Positions 8,128 through 16,302 of a DNA stretch of 64,000 nucleotides are shown here, piece by piece (within the stretch, counting starts at the first letter, position 1; every line of letters starts with the position of its first letter). The stretch covers positions 55,118-119,117 of the forward strand of contig JAFXHE010000009.1 of assembly GCA_017536555.1 (NCBI GenBank), written 5' to 3'. The position numbers and the translations under genes are program-made. The notes under the pieces are model-generated. The model saw nothing but the letters and a program-made list of their open reading frames with translations, was not told where the DNA came from and searched no databases. Source of the DNA: Alistipes sp. Its GTDB lineage: Bacteria; Bacteroidota; Bacteroidia; Bacteroidales; Rikenellaceae.

Positions 8128-8715
8128 TTACTTATTTTCCATCTCCTTCATTTTTATCCACTCCTCATATGAGGGGATGTCGCTGTTTAATAACTCTTCG
8201 CGTCTTTCGTCGCTGAAGTTCATAATCAATCTGTGATAATCATCTGCATAGTTACCTATAATATAGCCCTCAAGTATTATTGTATCGTCCTTGAAATATA
8301 ATACCTTTGCCTCAAATTTATTATCCTCAATAGTTGTTAAAGTGTTACTCTTTGCATCATATTCATATTGATATGTGCTGTAATAAGGACTACCCTCATG
8401 ATCAGCACAACCGGGACCGCGATAGATCGAGCCTGTTCCGTTCTCATAGAAGATGTAGCCTATAGTGGGACGCCCTCCTAATTTTAATGTTTTTTGCCAC
8501 TTGTTGTCAATATATATGAATATTTTGCCACCGTGCACCATTGCGGTTGAATGCAATTTTGCAAGTAATTCATTATCATTAAACTTTCCTTTCTGCTTTG
8601 CTATAAGATTTTCCATCTCAACTATTGCAGGGTCGACCGTCGGATCAAACTTATCATCCTCGCACGCCACCAAACCACAACAAGCTAAAACTAAAAATAG
8701 ATAAATCTTTCTCAT
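8128..8715 (-). CDS. Small lipoprotein of unknown function
   Basis: A 195-residue protein beginning MRKIYLFLVLACCGLVACEDD: a signal peptide with a lipobox (GLVAC), mature N-terminus at Cys18 followed by acidic residues. The rest is a predicted beta-rich domain with 'KIFIYIDNKWQKTLKLGGRPTIGYIFYENGTGSIYRG', which reads like a calycin or lipocalin-like sandwich of the kind common in small Bacteroidota lipoproteins, but I do not recognise a family. The C-terminal 30 residues are a charged helix. Monocistronic, with its own terminator. No function is proposed. Confidence 0.75.
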   Translation of the reverse strand: MRKIYLFLVLACCGLVACEDDKFDPTVDPAIVEMENLIAKQKGKFNDNELLAKLHSTAMVHGGKIFIYIDNKWQKTLKLGGRPTIGYIFYENGTGSIYRGPGCADHEGSPYYSTYQYEYDAKSNTLTTIEDNKFEAKVLYFKDDTIILEGYIIGNYADDYHRLIMNFSDERREELLNSDIPSYEEWIKMKEMENK

Positions 8716-8909
8716 AGTTGTAACGTATTAAAGGTTAGCACACTAAAATTTTTCGAAAAATACAAAAACAAAATCGGATTACCAAATAATTTGGCAAGTT
8801 TTTATGGGTTGTATATAAAATAGGATGCCGCAAATAATGAGTAGACCACTCAAAATATGTACAATTTAAGATTTTCCGATAACAATTTTTAATTTTCAAA
8901 ATTACGTTG

Positions 8910-8917
8910 TACCTTTG
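8910..8917 (+). promoter_or_regulatory. Putative -7 box of prfC
   Basis: TACCTTTG at 8910-8917 is an exact TAnnTTTG box 43 bases upstream of the prfC start. The -33 position (about 8887-8890) reads TTTT, an imperfect match. Confidence 0.5.
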
Positions 8918-8959
8918 CGCCTTAAATATTGAGTTACGCGAAATTAACACACTTATAAG

Positions 8960-10543
8960 ATGGCATTAATCGACGAAATAACACGCCGCCGCACGTTCGC
9001 GGTAATTGCACACCCCGACGCTGGTAAGACAACACTCACCGAGAAGCTACTCTTGTTTGGTGGTGCTATCCACGTGGCGGGTGCCGTGAAGAGCAATAAG
9101 ATTAAAAAGGGTGCAACATCCGACTTTATGGAGATAGAGCGTCAGCGTGGTATCTCGGTGGCAACGTCGGTTATGGGCTTTGAGTATAAGGGTCTGAAAA
9201 TAAACATCCTCGACACCCCTGGTCACGAGGACTTCGCCGAGGATACATACCGCACGCTCACAGCCGTAGACTCTGTAATCATCGTTATCGACGGTGCGAA
9301 GGGTGTCGAGACGCAGACACGCCGACTGATGGATGTCTGCCGTATGCGTAACACCCCCGTTATAGTATTTATAAATAAGTTGGATCGCCCGTGCAAGGAT
9401 CCATTCGACCTGCTCGACGAGGTGGAGAACGAGCTTAAGATAAAGGTGCGCCCATTGGCATTTCCAATATCTTCGGGCGACACGTTCAAGGGCGTGTACA
9501 ACATCTACGAGCACAACCTCTCGCTCTTCACATCCGATGAGCGACAGACGGCAGATGCCTCAACAGTAGATATAAACGACCTCGCATCGCCCGAGGTTGA
9601 CAAGTATATAGGTGATAAGTTTGCAGCGCAGCTACGCGAGAACATCGACCTTGTGGAGGGTGTATACGATGCCTTTGACCGCGAGGCATATCTGCGTGGT
9701 GAGCTGGCTCCCGTATTCTTTGGCTCGGCAGTAAATAACTTTGGTGTGCGTGAGCTCTTGGAGTGCTTTATAAATGTAGCACCCTCGCCGCGCGTAGCAC
9801 CCACCGAGACACGTCTTGTAGAGCCACAGCAGGAGAAGATGACGGGCTTCATATTCAAGATACACGCCAATATGGATCCCAACCACCGTGACCGTATCGC
9901 ATTTATGAAGATATGCTCGGGTAAGTTTGAGCGTAACAAGAACTACCTGCACGTGCGTAGTGGCAAGCAGCTTAAGTTCTCGTCGCCCACAGCATTTATG
10001 GCGGAGAAGAAGTCGGTAATTGATGAGGCATTCCCTGGAGATATTGTGGGTCTGCACGACACAGGAACATTTATGATTGGCGACACCTTCACAGAGGGCG
10101 AGAAGCTGAAGTTCACGGGTATTCCCTCATTTGCACCCGAGCACTTCCGCTATATCGAGAATGCCGACCCTATGAAGTTTAAGCAGCTGGCAAAGGGTAT
10201 CGACCAGCTTATGGATGAGGGTGTGGCACAGCTCTTCACATCGTCGCTCAATGGTCGTAAAATCATTGGAACAGTGGGCGCACTCCAGTTTGAGGTTATA
10301 CAGTATCGTCTTGAGCACGAGTATGGTGCGAAGTGTCGATGGGAGCCTATATCTATCCATAAGGCCTGCTGGATAGAGTCAAATAACGATGCGCAGTTGA
10401 GCGACTTTAAGCGTCGTAAGCATACCAATATGGCGGTAGATAAGCACGGTCGTGATGTCTTTCTTGCCGACACAAGTTATGCGCTTGCGTTAGCCCAGGA
10501 GAACTTCAAAGATATACGTTTTAAATTTACCTCCGAAATGTAA
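8960..10543 (+). CDS. prfC: Peptide chain release factor 3
   Basis: RF3 is a GTPase that recycles RF1 and RF2 from the ribosome after termination. The 527-residue length matches RF3. The G domain begins at once: G1 [21 protein letters not shown] (about 17-37), the RF3-typical '[23 protein letters not shown]' switch I, G3 DTPGHEDF (about 86-93), G4 NKLD (about 140). '[14 protein letters not shown]' distinguishes it from EF-G. C-terminal '[18 protein letters not shown]' is also typical. It has its own -7 box and is followed by the 125-bp repeat array, whose first hairpin with a T run may act as its terminator. Confidence 0.97.
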   Translation: MALIDEITRRRTFAVIAHPDAGKTTLTEKLLLFGGAIHVAGAVKSNKIKKGATSDFMEIERQRGISVATSVMGFEYKGLKINILDTPGHEDFAEDTYRTLTAVDSVIIVIDGAKGVETQTRRLMDVCRMRNTPVIVFINKLDRPCKDPFDLLDEVENELKIKVRPLAFPISSGDTFKGVYNIYEHNLSLFTSDERQTADASTVDINDLASPEVDKYIGDKFAAQLRENIDLVEGVYDAFDREAYLRGELAPVFFGSAVNNFGVRELLECFINVAPSPRVAPTETRLVEPQQEKMTGFIFKIHANMDPNHRDRIAFMKICSGKFERNKNYLHVRSGKQLKFSSPTAFMAEKKSVIDEAFPGDIVGLHDTGTFMIGDTFTEGEKLKFTGIPSFAPEHFRYIENADPMKFKQLAKGIDQLMDEGVAQLFTSSLNGRKIIGTVGALQFEVIQYRLEHEYGAKCRWEPISIHKACWIESNNDAQLSDFKRRKHTNMAVDKHGRDVFLADTSYALALAQENFKDIRFKFTSEM

Positions 10544-10554
10544 TTTGTTGTGAT

Positions 10555-10906
10555 AAGGGGTCATCTTTGACTCTTCAATCAAAGCCATGAATGGGACGTA
10601 CGCCAAGTACTACCCATCCATGGCTTTTTCATGTCATAGCCAAATCTAACCCCCTCTGACAACAAATTATCCGTTATATAAGGGGTCATCTTCGACTCTT
10701 CAATCAAAGCCGTGAATGGGACGTACGCCAGGTACTACCCATCCATGGCTTTTTCATGTCAGAGCCAAATCTACCCCCTTCTGACAACAAATTATCCGTT
10801 ATATAAGGGGTCATCTTTGACTCTTTAATCAAAGCCATGAATGGGACGTACGCCAGGTACTACCCATCCATGGCTTTTTCATGTCATAGCCAAATCTAAC
10901 CCCTCC
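10555..10906. repeat. Three tandem 125-bp structured repeats
   Basis: Unit starts (AAGGGGTCATC) are at 10555, 10680 and 10805, a constant 125-bp period. The third unit is cut short near 10906, with a remnant of its tail (CTAACAACAAATTT) at about 10942-10955. Each unit has AAAGCC(A/G)TG pairing with CATGGCTTT (copy 1: 10581-10589 with 10619-10627) followed by TTTTT, a terminator-like hairpin. An alternative stem CTTTGA/TCAAAG (10565-10570 with 10579-10584) overlaps its left arm, so the two stems exclude each other; the alternative stem has a mismatch in copy 2. Outer GGGGT and ACCCC could close the unit. The period is not a multiple of 3. Confidence 0.9.
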
Positions 10907-10975
10907 TAATAATGATGTGTGCCTGTAGCACTCGGCACCCCTCTAACAACAAATTTATGCTAATAATGTGTGCCT
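10907..10975. repeat. Short direct repeat after the 125-bp array
   Basis: TAATAATGATGTGTGCCT (10907-10924) recurs as TAATAATGTGTGCCT (10961-10975), with one 3-base deletion, around the displaced tail of the third 125-bp unit. Confidence 0.6.
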
Positions 10976-11022
10976 AAACTCATAATAGAGGTTTAGGTGG
11001 CGCATAAATAAAGCATAAATAA

Positions 11023-11052
11023 AATAGTTGGGCTTATACCAGCCCAACTATT
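11023..11052 (-). terminator. Intrinsic terminator of the nfnAB operon
   Basis: Perfect 11-bp stem AATAGTTGGGC (11023-11033) with GCCCAACTATT (11042-11052), 8-base loop; on the minus strand it continues ATTTTATTT. It lies 34 bases past the nfnB stop. Confidence 0.8.
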
Positions 11053-11085
11053 CTGTCGTAAGCGCGCTATATTAGCGTCGCGGGA

Positions 11086-12480
11086 TTATCTCTTCGACTT
11101 GATATACTCATCTATAGCCTTTGCGCCCTTGCGACCTGCACCCATAGCGAGGATAACGGTAGCAGCACCTGTCACAGCGTCACCGCCAGCGAAGACGCCC
11201 TCACGAGAGGTAACGCCCATATCGTTTGCCTCGATACAGCCACGACGGTTGATGTTGAGACCATCTGTCGTTGAGGCGATGAGGGGGTTAGGTGATGTGC
11301 CAAGGGCCATAATAACAACATCGCAGTCGATGGTAAAGTCAGAGCCCGCCTTCTCCTGCGGTGAGCGACGACCACTTGCATCGGGCTCGCCAAGCTCCAT
11401 CTCTACGCAGTTGATGCCTGTAACCCAGCCATTCTCGTTGCCGAGGATACGTGTAGGGTTGGTTAGCATACGGAATACGATGCCCTCCTCCTTGGCGTGG
11501 TGTACCTCCTCCTTACGTGCGGGGAGCTCTGCCTCGCCACGACGATAGACGATAACAGCCTCTGCACCAAGACGCTTTGCGGTACGCACAGCATCCATAG
11601 CGACATTACCACCACCTACAACAACAACCTTGCGACCTACATAGACGGGGGTGTCAGACTTCTCGGGGTTCCACGCGCCCATAAGGTTGACGCGTGTGAG
11701 GAACTCGTTAGCAGACAGCACACCATTGAGGTTCTCGCCCTCGATGCCCATAAAGCGTGGTAGACCCGCACCCGAGCCAACGAAGACAGCATCGTAGCCC
11801 TCCTCGTCGAGCAACGAGTCAATGGTCATAGTGCGACCAATGATAACATCGTTCTCGAACTTCACGCCAAGACGCTTAACGGCCTCAATCTCGCGTGCTA
11901 CGACACGCTCCTTGGGTAGGCGGAACTCGGGGATGCCATACACAAGCACACCGCCCAACTTGTGGAGTGCCTCGAATACATCCACCTGATAGCCTAACTT
12001 GGCGAGGTCGCTGGCACAAGCCAGACCTGCAGGGCCACTACCTACTACGGCCACACGGTGTCCATTAGGCTCAATATGTGGAGCATCCTCCTCGTCGGCG
12101 TGCTCCAAAGCCCAGTCGCCGACAAATCGCTCCAACTTGCCGATAGCCACAGGCTCACCCTTGATGCCGAGGACACACGAGCCCTCGCACTGCGACTCCT
12201 GCGGACATACACGACCACATATTGAGGGCAGCGAGCTATCCTTATGGATGGTGTCGGCAGCGGCACGGAGGTCTCCCTCGGTGATATGGTGGATAAACTC
12301 GGGAATGTTGATGTTGACGGGGCAGGCAGCCACGCAACGTGGGTTCTTGCAGTTGAGACAGCGGGTAGCCTCCAACGATGCCTCCTCCCAATTATAGCCG
12401 TAGCATACCTCGTCGAAGTTGGTAGCACGCACTAACGGATCTTGTTCGCGTACAGGGACGCGCGGTATCTTATTTGCCAT
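11086..12480 (-). CDS. nfnB: NfnB: NADPH-binding large subunit of NADH-dependent ferredoxin:NADP+ oxidoreductase (GltD-like)
   Basis: A 464-residue flavoprotein of the GltD/SudA/NfnB family. The N-terminus carries cysteines for two [4Fe-4S] clusters (CLNCKNPRCVAACPVNINIP, about 41-60, and CGRVCPQESQCEGSC about 88-102). An FAD fold follows (VVGSGPAGLACASDLAKLG, about 147) and an NADPH fold (VVVVGGGNVAMDAVRTAKRLG, about 286). Length and composition match both glutamate synthase small subunit and NfnB. The partner just upstream is a PyrK/SudB-like subunit and no gltB is present, which points to NfnAB: electron bifurcation between NADH, reduced ferredoxin and 2 NADP+. Its start overlaps the nfnA end by 11 bases. 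Confidence 0.88.
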   Translation of the reverse strand: MANKIPRVPVREQDPLVRATNFDEVCYGYNWEEASLEATRCLNCKNPRCVAACPVNINIPEFIHHITEGDLRAAADTIHKDSSLPSICGRVCPQESQCEGSCVLGIKGEPVAIGKLERFVGDWALEHADEEDAPHIEPNGHRVAVVGSGPAGLACASDLAKLGYQVDVFEALHKLGGVLVYGIPEFRLPKERVVAREIEAVKRLGVKFENDVIIGRTMTIDSLLDEEGYDAVFVGSGAGLPRFMGIEGENLNGVLSANEFLTRVNLMGAWNPEKSDTPVYVGRKVVVVGGGNVAMDAVRTAKRLGAEAVIVYRRGEAELPARKEEVHHAKEEGIVFRMLTNPTRILGNENGWVTGINCVEMELGEPDASGRRSPQEKAGSDFTIDCDVVIMALGTSPNPLIASTTDGLNINRRGCIEANDMGVTSREGVFAGGDAVTGAATVILAMGAGRKGAKAIDEYIKSKR

Positions 12481-13333
12481 AGCAGTTACACTGATGTTCG
12501 GGTTTACTCTCTGCGCTCTTCTCCTGATTGCGGTACATCGACTGGCGGCGCATAGCCTCGTCGAAGTCTACCTGATGGCCATCAAACTCGGGGCCATCGA
12601 CACAAGTAAATAGGGTCTTGCCACCCACAGAGACGCGGCAGGCACCACACATACCTGTACCATCTACCATAAGGGCGTTGAGTGATACTGTCGTCTGTAG
12701 CCCCCAAGTCTTGGTGGTGAGGCACACGAACTTCATCATTATCATAGGGCCGATACATACACACTCGTCGTAGCTCCTCTTCTCCACCTCGACAAGCTCC
12801 TTCATAAGACCTGTTACCATACCCTTGTAGCCCTCGGTGCCGTCGTCGGTGGCAATATGTACGTTGCCCACCTTTGACATCTCGTCGATGTAGATAAGCA
12901 TACCCTTGCTCTTTGCGCCGATGATGACATCGCACTGCACACCGTGCTCGTGCAACCACTTCACCTGCGGATATACGGGAGCTGTGCCCACGCCACCTGC
13001 AACAAAGAGATACTTGCGGCTCTTGAGCTCCTCGAGAGGCATATGTACAAACTCTGAAGGACGACCAAGCGGTCCTGCGAAGTCGGCGAGAGCGTCGCCC
13101 GCCTCAAGAGCGCATATCTTTCTTGTCGACAGACCGATAGTCTGCGTTACAATAGTCACCGTACCTGCCTCGGCATCATAGTCGGCAATGGTAAGCGGAA
13201 TACGCTCGCCACCCTCGTTAACTCGTACTATCACGAACTGACCAGGCTGGGCTGCGCGTGCTACACGCTCGGCGGCAATCTTCATCTCATAGATGTTCTC
13301 CGCCAGCTTGCGTTTTTCAACAATCTTAAACAT
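12470..13333 (-). CDS. nfnA: NfnA: FAD/[2Fe-2S] small subunit of NfnAB (SudB/PyrK-like)
   Basis: 287 residues with ferredoxin-NADP reductase fold: an FAD segment (GQFVIVRVNEGGERIPLTIADYD, about 31-53, with the R-x-P-L-T/S pattern), a nucleotide segment (LFVAGGVGTAPVYPQVKWL, about 109-127), and a C-terminal [2Fe-2S] site with 'DGTGMCGACRVSVGGKTLFTCVDGPEFDG' (about 227-255), three Cys plus an Asp as in NfnA. Homologues are also annotated as sulfide dehydrogenase beta subunit or dihydroorotate dehydrogenase electron transfer subunit; no pyrD is adjacent, and pairing with the GltD-like gene favours NfnAB. It would link NADH oxidation to ferredoxin and NADP+ in the cytoplasm, fitting the hydrogenase locus 10 kb away. 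Confidence 0.88.
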   Translation of the reverse strand: MFKIVEKRKLAENIYEMKIAAERVARAAQPGQFVIVRVNEGGERIPLTIADYDAEAGTVTIVTQTIGLSTRKICALEAGDALADFAGPLGRPSEFVHMPLEELKSRKYLFVAGGVGTAPVYPQVKWLHEHGVQCDVIIGAKSKGMLIYIDEMSKVGNVHIATDDGTEGYKGMVTGLMKELVEVEKRSYDECVCIGPMIMMKFVCLTTKTWGLQTTVSLNALMVDGTGMCGACRVSVGGKTLFTCVDGPEFDGHQVDFDEAMRRQSMYRNQEKSAESKPEHQCNCYGK

Positions 13334-13384
13334 CTTGTTTTGGTTTAGTTTATCTAATTAGTTTTTACTCGTCGGGTGTTAATG

Positions 13385-14482
13385 CTACTCTGGTAGCGCG
13401 CTTATGCGTATCACCTGCATCGGCTTTATGGGGTCGTTGGTGATAAGTGTTATGCGTGCCACATACGGAGCATCGGGGTCTATATGTCGCGTGTTAAGGC
13501 GCACGACAACATTCACACTGCCCCCTGGTGCGATGGCTACATTACGCGCAATGTCGCACGACACAGCGTCGCCACTCACCTCTGTACAGCGCACAATAAG
13601 TGGTGTCTGCCCCACATTTTTTATCTCAAAGTCGTCTTTGTAAATGCTATTATCGCAGTTTACCTCCCCAAATTTAATAATTTTTTTCGAAACTTCAACT
13701 CTGGGGGCAGAAATATCATCTGTATTGTCGAAATTATCTACTGCAATGGCGTATGTAGAGAGCAGTGTCTCGGAGGGTATGCCATCTACAACTATGCGCA
13801 TACGGTCGTCAAGCGTGCCATAGCGCGTGCTGCCCTCTGCAAGGCGATACGTTAGCGTTATATCGCCTGTAGCGCGTGGTGCAATACTACGCGAGTATGA
13901 TGTGCGCAAAGCCCCCGAGCTCGCTACGGGCGTAAGGTGTATCTCGATATCGTGGTCGGAGTTGTTGACGTAGCCTATCTGTGTAGACACCTCCTTGCCG
14001 TGCTCAACGTAAGCAAAGGCGTGGAAGTTGCTCTGCAGGCGTAGTCCACCACCCATATCAAACGGATATATCTCGTCTACGGTGCGGTTGCGCGGTGTTA
14101 CGTTGCCTGTAATGCGAAGTTTTATCTTCTGCTCGCTGTCTGACACCTCTACATATATATATCTATCTATGCGCCCTGGACGGTTCATAGGGTCGTAGCT
14201 CAACTCCATCTTAAACCTTCCACCCGCCTCCACAGGTCTGCGCTCATAGCGTGCTGTGGTGCAGCCGCACGACGTGATGACGTTCATTACGACGATGGGC
14301 TTGTCGCTGGTATTTGTCGCGGTAAAGATGCAGCTGACAGCACCGCCATCCTCGCGGATGTGTCCATAGTCGTAGGTGGTGCTATCAAAGTGTAGCTTAC
14401 TCACTGTATCATCTTGCGCAGTTGTAGGCTGCACAGATAGTAGGGCGATGAGCGTGATGATATATGTAAATAGCTGTTTCAT
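13385..14482 (-). CDS. DUF1573-containing secreted protein (multi-domain)
   Basis: 365 residues with a cleavable-looking signal peptide (MKQLFTYIITLIALLSVQPTTAQ). Residues about 30-125 form a DUF1573 domain with the usual 'FDSTTYDYGHIREDGGAVSCIFTATNTSDKPIVVMNVITSCGCTTARY' pattern (G.i.e.....F.f.N.g..pl.i..v..sCGCt). The middle (about 130-245) is beta-rich and a second DUF1573-like domain covers about 260-365 ('EVSKKIIKFGEVNCDNSIYKDDFEIKNVGQTPLIV'). These are immunoglobulin-like folds, probably periplasmic or surface exposed; no molecular role is established. It is 51 bases upstream of nfnA on the same strand, but a shared function is not implied. Confidence 0.8.
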   Translation of the reverse strand: MKQLFTYIITLIALLSVQPTTAQDDTVSKLHFDSTTYDYGHIREDGGAVSCIFTATNTSDKPIVVMNVITSCGCTTARYERRPVEAGGRFKMELSYDPMNRPGRIDRYIYVEVSDSEQKIKLRITGNVTPRNRTVDEIYPFDMGGGLRLQSNFHAFAYVEHGKEVSTQIGYVNNSDHDIEIHLTPVASSGALRTSYSRSIAPRATGDITLTYRLAEGSTRYGTLDDRMRIVVDGIPSETLLSTYAIAVDNFDNTDDISAPRVEVSKKIIKFGEVNCDNSIYKDDFEIKNVGQTPLIVRCTEVSGDAVSCDIARNVAIAPGGSVNVVVRLNTRHIDPDAPYVARITLITNDPIKPMQVIRISALPE

Positions 14483-14705
14483 ACCACAAATGTAATTTAA
14501 TTAATCTAAACTACAGCCACATTGCCTAATTTTTGACAAATTTTGATTTTAAAGGCGTGTGGCACAATAATATTATGTGGATGGCGTGTCTGTGAAAATA
14601 TTTATATTGTAGATTATATCCGTTGATATACAGTGCGTTATGTGTGATAGTGGGTGGGTGTGTAGTTTGTGTGTGTTATTTTTTTGCATTTTTTTTGCGA
14701 AAAAA

Positions 14706-14736
14706 TTTGCAGAATAAAAAATAATATCTACCTTTG
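14706..14736 (+). promoter_or_regulatory. Promoter of tRNA-Asn
   Basis: TTTG (14706-14709), 19-base spacer, TACCTTTG (14729-14736): an exact Bacteroidota promoter, 35 bases before the tRNA. Confidence 0.85.
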
Positions 14737-14770
14737 CACCGCAATCGAAAGATAACGGTTCTTTTACAAT

Positions 14771-14844
14771 GCCTGAATAGCTCAGTTGGTTAGAGCACAT
14801 GACTGTTAATCATGGGGTCCTAGGTTCAAGTCCTTGTTCAGGCG
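14771..14844 (+). tRNA. tRNA-Asn (GTT)
   Basis: Seven-base acceptor stem GCCTGAA with TTCAGGC (14837-14843) plus discriminator G. Anticodon arm CATGA-CTGTTAA-TCATG gives anticodon GTT. The T arm contains GGTTCAAGTCC. 74 bases, no encoded CCA. Confidence 0.97.
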
Positions 14845-15001
14845 CAAAAGTGCGAGGGATGCACGAAGAGGTGTCAGTGATGATGCTGCAAGGAGGGTAA
14901 GAGTTAGGCAACTGCCGATACGGAGCTCCATAAGACAAGCAGACGACGCAGCCGAGTTTCTAAAAAAAGATGTCGAGGCTCTTAAAAAACTTGTTGGAAA
15001 A

Positions 15002-15032
15002 TTTGCAGATTAAAAAATAATGTCTACCTTTG
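15002..15032 (+). promoter_or_regulatory. Promoter of tRNA-Val
   Basis: TTTG (15002-15005), 19-base spacer, TACCTTTG (15025-15032). The spacer matches that of the tRNA-Asn promoter at 17 of 19 positions. Confidence 0.85.
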
Positions 15033-15054
15033 CAGTCCCGAGCCTTAACAATTT

Positions 15055-15129
15055 GGGAGCATAGCTCAGCTGGTTCAGAGCATCTGCCTTACAAGCAGAG
15101 GGTCAGGGGTTCGAATCCCTTTGCTCCCA
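15055..15129 (+). tRNA. tRNA-Val (TAC)
   Basis: Acceptor stem GGGAGCA with TGCTCCC (15122-15128), discriminator A. Anticodon arm TCTGC-CTTACAA-GCAGA gives anticodon TAC. T arm GGGGTTCGAATCCC. 75 bases, no encoded CCA. Confidence 0.97.
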
Positions 15130-15139
15130 CAACACAAAG

Positions 15140-15168
15140 CAGACGACTTTTTTAGGTCGTCTGTTTTT
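15140..15168 (+). terminator. Intrinsic terminator of tRNA-Val
   Basis: CAGACGAC (15140-15147) pairs with GTCGTCTG (15156-15163), followed by TTTTTGTTT. Confidence 0.85.
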
Positions 15169-15194
15169 GTTTATGTCGTGTCTATGTATGCAAG

Positions 15195-15261
15195 TCCGCA
15201 GGTGCGTCACAAAGTGGCTCACTGGAAATTTACAGTGAGCCCGCAAAGCCGACACTGACGC
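15195..15261. other. Unexplained nested hairpins between convergent tRNAs
   Basis: A perfect 9-bp stem GGCTCACTG/CAGTGAGCC (15216-15224 with 15233-15241) lies inside a wider pair GCGTCA/TGACGC (15204-15209 with 15256-15261). Neither is followed by T, and both lie beyond the tRNA-Val terminator and before the tRNA-Glu terminator. No ORF. Confidence 0.5.
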
Positions 15262-15283
15262 GTAGTTATGGTTTAGCTGTAGG

Positions 15284-15316
15284 TATAAAAAACAAAAAGA
15301 TGTCTTTCGACATCTT
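15284..15316 (-). terminator. Intrinsic terminator of tRNA-Glu
   Basis: Minus strand: AAGATGTC-GAAA-GACATCTT (15297-15316) followed by TTTGTTTTTT. Confidence 0.85.
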
Positions 15317-15332
15317 CTTGCGTTGTGATTTG

Positions 15333-15404
15333 TAGTGGATAGGGGATTCGAACCCCTATGTCATGCGTGAGAGGCATGTATCCTAGCCCTTAGATGAATC
15401 CACC
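15333..15404 (-). tRNA. tRNA-Glu (CTC)
   Basis: On the minus strand: acceptor GGTGGAT with ATCCACT plus A, anticodon arm CATGC-CTCTCAC-GCATG giving anticodon CTC, T arm GGGGTTCGAATCCCC. 72 bases, no encoded CCA. It converges with tRNA-Val. Confidence 0.95.
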
Positions 15405-15432
15405 ATTATTTGTTTGTCACCTTTCGACGATG

Positions 15433-15463
15433 CAAATATACGGCAAAAATTTTATTCTCCAAA
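15433..15463 (-). promoter_or_regulatory. Promoter of tRNA-Glu
   Basis: Minus strand: TTTG (15460-15463), 19-base spacer, TATATTTG (15433-15440), 29 bases before the tRNA. Confidence 0.85.
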
Positions 15464-15540
15464 CTTTTTGCAAAAAAAAATGCAAATATTTTTCATTTTA
15501 TAGTAAAAATTGCTAACTTTACGCTATAAATAGTCAAAAT

Positions 15541-16284
15541 ATGAGAGTTGTAAAGAGTTTTTCCATAATGTTACTACTTGCCGTGGCGGTAGTGGCGTGT
15601 CGCTCAGAGAGGGGAGATGTGCCCCTTCCAGAGTATGAAGATTTAAAAATTTCGGAGTCAGGCGACCGTTTTAGCGTCGATATACTATACAAGCGTATAA
15701 AGAATTGTGAAAAGAGCGATGCTTTATCGGCCATAGAGAGCACCAATTATGCCGTTACCTTTGATGAGTATGCTGTTGAGCCTGCCGATGTGCTGGGCTC
15801 GGCACAGCTGCTTATAGACGAGTATGCTGCGGCTGCACACGAGTACGCCGAGTATGGTGGCGAGTATTACTACACGCTTGTTCAGGATGTCTCGTTTTCA
15901 CGAGATAATAGTGTCGTATGCTATGAGAGCTTTGTTGAGATACTCTCGGGAGGTGCGCACGGTGCGCTGTCGCTTATGTATGACTGCTACGATATGGCAT
16001 CGGGGCAGATGTATGACTTAAGCTATCTATTTGATGGTGAGTGGGCGCAGGCTCTGCGTATGCTTATCTACGACAGACTTAATCTACTCGATGGCGTCTC
16101 GCTTGTAATAGACTCTGCTGATGAGGTGCATGTGACACACAGCATTATGATAACAGATGAGGGCTTGCTCTTTGCATATCAGCCATCTGAAGTGGCGCAC
16201 GCTACGGCGGGTGTGCTGACAGTGGAGCTTACAGATGCCGATATCGCAGCTACGGGTGCTCCGCTTGTATGGGTTATGGAGTAG
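15541..16284 (+). CDS. DUF3298-like lipoprotein
   Basis: A 247-residue protein with a lipobox signal peptide (MRVVKSFSIMLLLAVAVVACRS; Cys20). The centre has 'YTLVQDVSFSRDNSVVCYESFVEILSGGAHGALSLMYDCYDMASGQMYDLSYLFDGEW', the 'y.GGAHg......fd..tG..l.l.dlf' pattern of DUF3298, a domain found with DUF4163 in RsiV-type anti-sigma factors and in PdaC-like proteins, where it can bind lysozyme or peptidoglycan-related ligands. That ligand role is known for some relatives only. No transmembrane anti-sigma domain is present here, so it is a plain envelope lipoprotein. Monocistronic, with a strong terminator. Confidence 0.75.
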   Translation: MRVVKSFSIMLLLAVAVVACRSERGDVPLPEYEDLKISESGDRFSVDILYKRIKNCEKSDALSAIESTNYAVTFDEYAVEPADVLGSAQLLIDEYAAAAHEYAEYGGEYYYTLVQDVSFSRDNSVVCYESFVEILSGGAHGALSLMYDCYDMASGQMYDLSYLFDGEWAQALRMLIYDRLNLLDGVSLVIDSADEVHVTHSIMITDEGLLFAYQPSEVAHATAGVLTVELTDADIAATGAPLVWVME

Positions 16285-16302
16285 TGCCGTCGAAGCAATG
16301 AG

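Noticed and set aside
8735-8950. 71-aa minus-strand ORF
   Set aside because: It lies in an AT-rich intergenic stretch and overlaps the prfC -7 box; composition is Lys/Asn/Ile-rich without any motif.
10555-10906. CRISPR-like array
   Set aside because: The units are 125 bp, joined without unique spacers, and hold stem-loops; no Cas genes are near.
11086-12480. Glutamate synthase small subunit (GltD)
   Set aside because: No gltB is adjacent and the overlapping partner is PyrK/SudB-like, which fits NfnB better; not fully excluded.
14573-14800. 75-aa minus-strand ORF overlapping tRNA-Asn
   Set aside because: It runs through the tRNA gene and its promoter on the opposite strand.
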